From NCBI GenBank assembly GCA_032433765.1, contig JAVIAB010000049.1:20108779-20172778 (forward strand): a stretch of 64,000 nucleotides of DNA. The letters run 5' to 3'. Source of the stretch: Megaustenia siamemsis. Taxonomy: Eukaryota; Mollusca; Gastropoda; Stylommatophora; Ariophantidae. The notes under the pieces are model-generated. The model did not search any database, was not told the origin of the DNA, and was given only the letters and a program-made list of their open reading frames with translations. How positions within the stretch are numbered: the stretch's first letter is position 1; every line of letters starts with the position of its first letter. The translations under genes and the position numbers were made by a program. Shown here in pieces: positions 57,657 to 64,000 of this stretch.

Positions 57657-58562
57657 GCATGTCTGTCTGTCAGTCTGCCTGTCTGCCTGTCTGTCTGCTG
57701 TCTGTCTGCCTGTCTGTCTGCCTGTCTGTCTGCCTGCCTCCCTGCCTGTCTGTCTGCCTGCCTCCCTGCCTGTCTGTCTGCCTGTCTGTCTGCCTCCCTG
57801 TCTATCTGTCTGCCTGCCTCCCTGTCTGTCTGTCTGCCTGCCTCCCTGTCTGTCTGTCTGCCTGCCTCCCTGCCTGTCTGTCTGCCTGTCTGTCTGCCTG
57901 CCTCCCTGTCTGTCTGTCTGCCTGCCTCCCTGCCTGTCTGTCTGCCTGCCTCCCTGTCTGTCTGTCTGCCTGCCTCCCTGTCTGTCTGTCTGCCTGCCTG
58001 CCTGTCTGTCTGTCTGTCTGCCTGCCTCCTGTCTGTCTGTCTGCCTGCCTCCCTGTCTGTCTGTCTGTCTGCCTGCCTGTCTGTCTGTCTGTCTGCCTGC
58101 CTCCCTGTCTGTCTGTCTGCCTGCCTCCCTGTCTGTCCTGTCTGCCTGCCTCACTGCCTGTCTGTCTGCCTGCCTCCCTGCCTGTCTGTCTGCCTGCCTC
58201 CCTGTCTGTCTGTCTGTCTGTCTGCCTGCCTCCCTGCCTGTCTGCCTGCCTCCCTGCCTGTCTGTCTGCCTGTCTGCCTGTCTGTCTGCCTGCCTCCCTG
58301 CCTGTCTGTCTGCCTCCCTGCCTGCCTGTCTGCCTGTCTGTCTGCCTCCCTGCCTGTCTGTCTGCCTGTCTCCCTGCCTGTCTGCCTGCCTCCCTGCCTG
58401 TCTGTCTGCCTCCCTGCCTGTCTGTCTGCCTGCCTCCCTGCCTGTCTGCCTGCCTCCCTGTCTGTCTGCCTGCCTCCCTCCCTGTCTGCCTGCCTCCCTG
58501 TCTGTCTGTCTGTCTGTCTGCCTCCCTCCCTGCCTGTCTGTCTGCCTGCCTCCCTGCCTGTC
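57600..58562. repeat. CTGT / CTGC / CTCC tetramer array, ~240 units, LINE-A tail
   Basis: CTGT and CTGC tetramers with CTCC units, over 960 bp. Open in several frames only because of the repeat. The right edge merges with a LINE-A-like 3' end. Confidence 0.97.
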
Positions 58563-58790
58563 AATCGATCTTTCGAACCAAAGTCAGCCCATAGAGCATA
58601 GACTCAGATACTCTTTCCTTGTTTCTAAATTGTCTTTCCAGCAGTCTCAATACTTGCCAAGATCTTTTATCAAATCTCGCCATTTGTCTCTGTTCTGTGC
58701 CAACATCTCGATCTCATTGAGGAAGCCGATTCCTACTGCCTTTGCCTCCCTGATCAATGTTCTTCCCAGTGTTTCTCTGCGTCGGTAGAT
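58563..58790 (-). mobile_element. LINE-A-like 3' end
   Basis: AATCGATCTTTCGAACCAAA and CAAATCTCGCCATTTGTCTC on plus parallel the LINE-A end in reverse (19820-19985). About 230 nt, 5'-truncated. Confidence 0.8.
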
Positions 58791-58984
58791 ACAGATTGTC
58801 CGATACAAAAATTATTCCCGAAGTTGTGTTCGTGTACTCTGCTATAGTCATGAGTACACAGGCGTGAAAGAAAATGCACGCGATAGCAACTTTTTAGGTT
58901 GCATAGTTAGCCATGTGTTCTAGCGCAGGTTTCTAGTGTTAAGGTATTGAGTCGAGGTGTCAGAGTTTTTATTCTACTTCGGGC
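58791..58984. other. No recognisable feature
   Basis: Unique sequence. Confidence 0.5.
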
Positions 58985-59935
58985 TGTTGGGAATTTCATT
59001 GGTCAATTAATATAAAGTTAAGGAATTTTATTGGGCAATTAATATAAAGTTAAGGAATTTTATTGGTCAATTAATATAAAGTTAAGGAATTTTATTGGTC
59101 AATTAATATAAAGTTAAGGAATTTTATTTATTGGGCAATTAATATAAAGTTAAGGATTTTATTGGGCAATTAATATAAAGTTAGGGAAATTGATTGGGCA
59201 ATTAATATAAAGTTAAGGAATTTGATTGGGCAATTAATATAAAGTTAAGGAATTTGATTGGGCAATTAATATAAAGTTAAGGAATTTCATTGGGCAATTA
59301 ATATAAAGTTAAGGAATTTGATTGGTCAATTAATATAAAGTTAAGGAATTTGATAGGGCAATTAATATAAAGTTAAGGAATTTGATTGGGCAATTAATAT
59401 ATAGTTAAGGAATTTCATAGGTCAATTAATATAAAGTTAAGGAATTTGATTGGGCAATTAATATATAGTTAAGGAATTTCATAGGTCAATAATATAAAGT
59501 TAAGGAATTTGATTGGACAATTAAGATAAATTTAAGGAATTTCATAGGTCAATTAATATAAAGTTAAGGAATTTGATTGTGAAATTAATATAAAGTTAAG
59601 GAATTTGATTGGGCAATTAATATAAAGTTAAGGAATTTCATTGGTCAATTAATATAAAGTTAAGGAATTTCATAGGTCAATTAATATAAATTTAAGGAAT
59701 TTCATAGCTCAATTACTATAAAGTTAAGGAAATTGATTGGACAATTAATATAAAGTTAAGGAATTTCATTGGTCAATTAATATAAAGTTAAGGAATTTTA
59801 TTGGTCAATTAATATAAAGTTAAGGAATTTTATTTATTGGGCAATTAATATAAAGTTAAGGAATTTTATTGGGCAATTAATATAAAGTTAAGTTATGTGA
59901 TTGTGCAATTAATATAAGGTTAAAGAATTTGATTT
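58985..59935. repeat. 31-bp minisatellite, ~30 units
   Basis: The unit is GGGCAATTAATATAAAGTTA then AGGAATTTGATT. Variants GGTCAATT and TTTCATT alternate in blocks. Confidence 0.95.
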
Positions 59936-60129
59936 GGCCATTTATATAAAATTAGTTCATTTTTATGGACATGTTCGAAGTGCAGTGATGATAACACACA
60001 CATACTTTATATTAACTCTTGTACTATCACTCGACCTAACGTCTAACACTTATGAAACAAAGTACAAACATTGGGAAACAAGTAGAGTTATAGGAGGGTT
60101 AAGCCCTGCATATACCTATGACTATAGAT

Positions 60130-60575
60130 TACATTATTTTTCTTTCCTTCCTCATCTGCCTTTCAGCGTTAAGGAGAGATATATTTTGCGGTCTTTTGCT
60201 CTTCTGTTCGCTTCTGCTGCTGTTATTTTACCTAGTGCTCCTAATATTCCATCGATCCATCTTTTTTCGTGGTCGACCAATGGGTCTGGTGTTCTCGCAA
60301 CGTTTATTGAAGGCTTGTTGTGTTGTGTTTTGATCGCTCTGCCTTGTCACGTGGCCAAACCATTTTATTTGTTGTCTTTATATATTCTATGGCTGGGGCT
60401 ATTCCTAGCTTTTTTTTCTCCGTTAATCATTTGTGATTTTATCTCTCAGGTTGTTTCCTGTCATTCGTCTGACACATTTCATTTCAGTTAATGTTATTTT
60501 TCTTATTGTTCTTGCATATAGTTTCGAGGTCTGGCATTGGTAGCACAACGTTGAGATGACGGTTGTATAGACCAC
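60130..60575 (-). mobile_element. LINE-F 3' portion
   Basis: The minus strand carries the [24 protein letters not shown] block. It extends to the LINE-F end with GGCATTGGTAGCACAACGTT near 60533. Confidence 0.8.
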
Positions 60576-60639
60576 AATAAGCTATTTAAAAATATAGGGT
60601 TTCAGGATTTACTGTACTGTATTTGCATCAAGCAAAAAG

Positions 60640-61335
60640 CATGGATTACATACGAATATCAAAAAGACTAAAACTATGATCATAAACAAAGATAATACTC
60701 AAAACCACAAGTGAATATCAAAGTTGAAGGAGTACACCTGTAGACAGTTCAGAACTACAACTACCTTGGACATACTATAACCAGTGATGGAAAAAGTACA
60801 ACTGAAATAAAAAAGGGAATAAGAATGACAAAAAGTAATGTTAATGCCATGAATATATACTAATATGAAAACAAATAGCACGAGGGCTAAAACTAAGAAC
60901 AACAAAATGTTATATCTTTCTCAACATTCCTGTATGGTGCAGAAACATGGACATTAGACAAGAAAACAAAAAAGAAAATTAAGGCCTTTGAAATGTGGAT
61001 TTATAGAAGAATAGAAAGAACTGGATGGAAAGAAAAGAAATTAAGCGATGAAGTCTTAAAACAATTAAACATGAAAATAGATCTACTAAACACAATAAGA
61101 GCAAGAGAAATGAGATTTTGGGGCATGTTAAAAGGCACAACAACCTACTAAAAGTAATATTGGAAAGGAAAATACAAGGTAAAAGAGACTTAGGCAGATC
61201 AAGACTAATATGGACGAGTAACATCAAAAGATGGACAAATCAGCCTATGACAACCTGCACCAGCAAAGCTAGAGACAGAGCAGAATGGCGCTCCATGGTA
61301 GCCAACCTTCGATGCGGAGACGGCACTTAATAATG
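60640..61335 (+). mobile_element. LINE-E 3' portion
   Basis: The plus strand encodes GHVKRHNNLLKVILERKIQG, RSRLIWTSNIKRW and VANLRCGDGT. Several frameshifts. Confidence 0.87.
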
Positions 61336-61611
61336 ATTATTTGCATCAACGGCCTCAAAGCTCTGATATCGAACCGCCCAAAGGTTGTGACGTTTTCAGC
61401 ATTGTGTGGTAAAAATTCAGGGGCCGTTGTGGGTAAAATAACGTCAGCCGTCTATAAGTCGCATAGCTCATGACGTCACAAGCACTGGCGTGTATTCAAG
61501 AACACCCTCCCTCAGTGGCAGGCCCAGAGATATCGGGGCGACCCTCAAATTACCCAGAGTCACGGTCAGTTCGGACGTAATTTAAAAGTAAACGAACAGG
61601 TGCGATCAAAT
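61336..61611. other. GC-richer unique segment with a CRE-like site
   Basis: Contains the palindrome TGACGTCA (61471-61478) and several CpGs. No ORF or repeat recognised. Confidence 0.35.
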
Positions 61612-61765
61612 CATCATCATCGAGTGCATCTCCGCAATGAAGGTTGGCTATAATAGAGTATAGCTAGTGAGAACATGGGAGACATTAGCTACCATGGAGC
61701 GCCATTCTGCTCTGTCTCTTACTTTGATGGTGCAGGTTCTCATAGGATGGTTGAAGATTTTGAAG
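61612..61765 (-). mobile_element. LINE-E 3' end fragment
   Basis: ATCTCCGCAATGAAGGTTGG on plus is the LINE-E end in reverse; a 60-bp piece appears twice around 61640-61700. Confidence 0.7.
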
Positions 61766-61918
61766 ACGTTGGGATGAAGATTTCAAAATGCATCACGTAG
61801 TATTATTTTATAATTTTAAATAAATTCTGCTATTCAATTTAATTTAATTCTTCGCAGAGAACCTTTTAAGCTTTCAGCATGCTTTGTCCTACTTTTTCAT
61901 GTCTGACATAAACATTGT

Positions 61919-62190
61919 TAAAAAAAAAAAAAAAAAAAAAAAAGCCTCGGCACGCCAAGTGGTGTATAGGGAATATGGTTTAGGGACCATAGTTTTTACA
62001 GACCTTCTGCACATGGTTTTTGGGGTAATGTGGTCGGTAACACGCCCGTGCCGCTTTACTTTCCCAGAAAAAAAAAAATCCGGTACTCAGTTAAAGCTGG
62101 GTGAACATGGAAGCCGTCGATCAGAATCGAACGCGCCCTCTTCGTCCTTTGTAGTGCAGTTCACTAACCACTGAGCTATTGCGGCAACAT
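61919..62190 (-). mobile_element. SINE-A copy with A run
   Basis: Minus-strand copy (plus: CACTAACCACTGAGCTATTG at the head). The left edge is a run of 23 A. Confidence 0.85.
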
Positions 62191-62334
62191 AAATATTGTA
62201 TTTAGTGTATTTATTTTCCAATTTCCTGTTGTAACTGATTAGAATATTTCCAGCACCGCAATGGGAGGAGGATCTTGGTCAGTTTTCGTTTGCCGACTCT
62301 GACGCAAGCAGTAGACTATGAGAGGTCATGGTTT

Positions 62335-62825
62335 TGAAATCATGTTTTATTTGTGTTATCATGTGTGTTGTGTTATCATGTGTGTTGTGTTATCATGTGT
62401 GTTGTGTTATCATGTGTGTTGTGTTATCATGTGTTATCATGTATTTTATGTTATCATGTATTCTGTTATCATGAATGGTGCATTATCACGTGTGTTGTGT
62501 TATCACGTGTGGTATGTTATCACATATAGTCTGTTACCATGTGTGTTGTGTTATCACGTGTGGTATGTTATCATGTGCGTTGTATTATCACATGTGTTAT
62601 GTTATCACGTGTGGTATGTTATCACGTGTGGTATGTTATCACGGGTATAGTGTTATCACGTGTGTTGTGTTATCACGTGTGTTGCGTTATCATGTGTTTT
62701 GTGTTATCACGTGTGTTGTGTTAACATGTGTGTTGTGTTAACATGTGTGTTGTGTTATCACGTGTGTTGTGTTATCACGTGTGTTGTGTTATCATGTGTG
62801 TTGTGTTATCATGTGTATTTTGACA
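62335..62825. repeat. 17-bp minisatellite, ~29 units
   Basis: The unit is TTATCATGTGTGTTGTG with TTATCACG variants. Confidence 0.95.
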
Positions 62826-62929
62826 TCATAACTTTTATCTGGCTTGTTGCATAAAGCTATGACATATCCTGATGTTTATGGTTCTGTTGTTTACCCAACT
62901 TTAGACTTCTAGAAAAAAGTAATACAGCG

Positions 62930-63535
62930 CTGAATCATACCGAGAAACAATAAAACACCGCTAGAACACAGCAATGAACATTAAAACACCGCTAGAACAC
63001 AGCAATAAACAATAAAATACCGCTAGAACACAGCAATAAACAATAAAACACCGCTAGAACACAACAATAAACAATAAAACAGCGCTAGAACACAGCAATA
63101 AACAATAAAACACCGCTAGAACACAACAATAAACAATAAAACACCGCTAGAACACAGCAATAAACAATAAAACCCGCTAGAACACTACAATAAACAATAA
63201 AACACCGCTAGAACACAACAATAAACAATAAAACACCGCTAGAACACAACAATAAACAATAAAACACCGCTAGAACACAACAATAAACAATAAATCAGTG
63301 ATAGAACACAACAATAAACAATAAATCAGTGATAGAACACAACAATAAACAATAAATCAGTGATAGAACACAACAATAAACAATAAATCAGTGATAGAAC
63401 ACAACAATAAACAATAAATCAGTGATAGAACACAACAATAAACAATAAATCAGTGATAGAACACAACAATAAACTATAAATCAGTGATAGAACACAACAA
63501 TAAACAATAAATCAGTGATAGAGCATAGCAAGAAC
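62930..63535. repeat. 31-bp minisatellite, two subfamilies, ~20 units
   Basis: The unit is AACAATAAAACACCGCTAGA then ACACAGCAATA. From 63290 the variant ATCAGTGATAGAACACAACA takes over. Confidence 0.95.
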
Positions 63536-63559
63536 ATGAATTATTGCTGGATCTCGGCA

Positions 63560-64000
63560 AAGAACAAACAATGAAAGAAAAGCTAGTGACAGAAATAAGA
63601 AATCAAAGCAACAGTACATAAAAGAACAACAGATCAGAGATAAATAGTAAATAAAAGAAACAACAGATCAGAGAAATAGTAAATAAACAAACAACAGATG
63701 GAAGAAACACCAGATGTGAATAGCAGATAAGAGAAACAACAAATCAATGAAACAACAGATATATGAATGGAACATTAATGATCAAATAAACAACAGATAA
63801 GAGAAACAACAAATCAACGAAACAACAGACATATGAATGGAACATTAATGATCAAATAAATAGCAGATAAGAGAAACAACAAATCAATGAAACAACAGAC
63901 ATATGAATGGAACATTAATGATCAAATAAATAGCAGATAAGAGAAACAACAAATCAATGAAACAACAGACATATGAAAGGAACATTAATGATCAAATAAA
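63560..64000. repeat. ~70-bp minisatellite, runs off the window
   Basis: Units contain CAGATAAGAGAAACAACAAA and CATATGAATGGAACATTAAT. At least three near-identical units; the array continues past the right edge. Confidence 0.9.

Noticed and set aside
57581..58601. Cys/Leu-rich ORFs of over 300 codons
   Set aside because: Purely the CTGT/CTGC tetramer array, open in several frames and on both strands.

Overview
The window reads as nuclear DNA of an animal, most likely a lophotrochozoan and probably a mollusc. That call is inference. It rests on the AT-rich base composition, GT-AG introns that are kilobases long, one vertebrate-type transporter gene cut into small exons, tRNA-derived SINEs, many RTE/BovB-like LINE fragments and dozens of micro- and minisatellites. 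I see no operons, CRISPR arrays, rRNA genes or free-standing tRNA genes.

One host gene is clear. A SLC16-type (monocarboxylate transporter, MCT) membrane carrier lies on the minus strand from the start codon at 55758 to the stop codon at 19241. I could assemble eight coding exons (162, 202, 117, 144, 158, 101, 923 and 134 nt) with matching splice phases. They sum to 1941 nt and encode 646 residues. Introns make up about 95% of the locus and are filled with repeats. A 63-bp satellite of 22 units abuts the start-codon exon, and every unit carries a splice donor and acceptor signals on the gene's strand.

Layout. 1-19 kb, downstream of the gene: LINE 3' ends, SINEs and long minisatellites. 19.2-55.8 kb: the MCT gene. 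Its introns contain a full-length LINE with an intact 980-residue ORF (19.8-23.0 kb), nested LINE and SINE fragments, arrays with units from 6 to 63 bp, and a 2.6-kb AT-rich 20-bp array (42.8-45.4 kb). A 4.5-kb Foldback-like palindromic element (49673-54207) sits in an older LINE with a 6-bp target duplication. 55.8-64 kb, upstream of the gene: the splice-site array, a 1-kb CTGT/CTGC array attached to a LINE end, more LINE ends and four further minisatellites.

For orientation I use local family names. LINE-A, B, C, C2, E, F and G have RTE-like C-termini; LINE-A also shows an EEP endonuclease and a reverse transcriptase. LINE-D is an RNase-H/zinc-knuckle type. SINE-A, B and C are tRNA-derived. 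SINE-G shares its 3' tail with LINE-A. Repeat-D and Repeat-H are unclassified.

The most interesting theme is that many tandem arrays are made of LINE sequence. The 38-bp array is the last codons of LINE-B, the arrays at 7.9-10 kb are the end of LINE-G, the 52-bp array is the 3' end of LINE-F, and the TATC and CTGY arrays sit on LINE-A 3' tails. Retrotransposon termini appear to be the local source of satellites.
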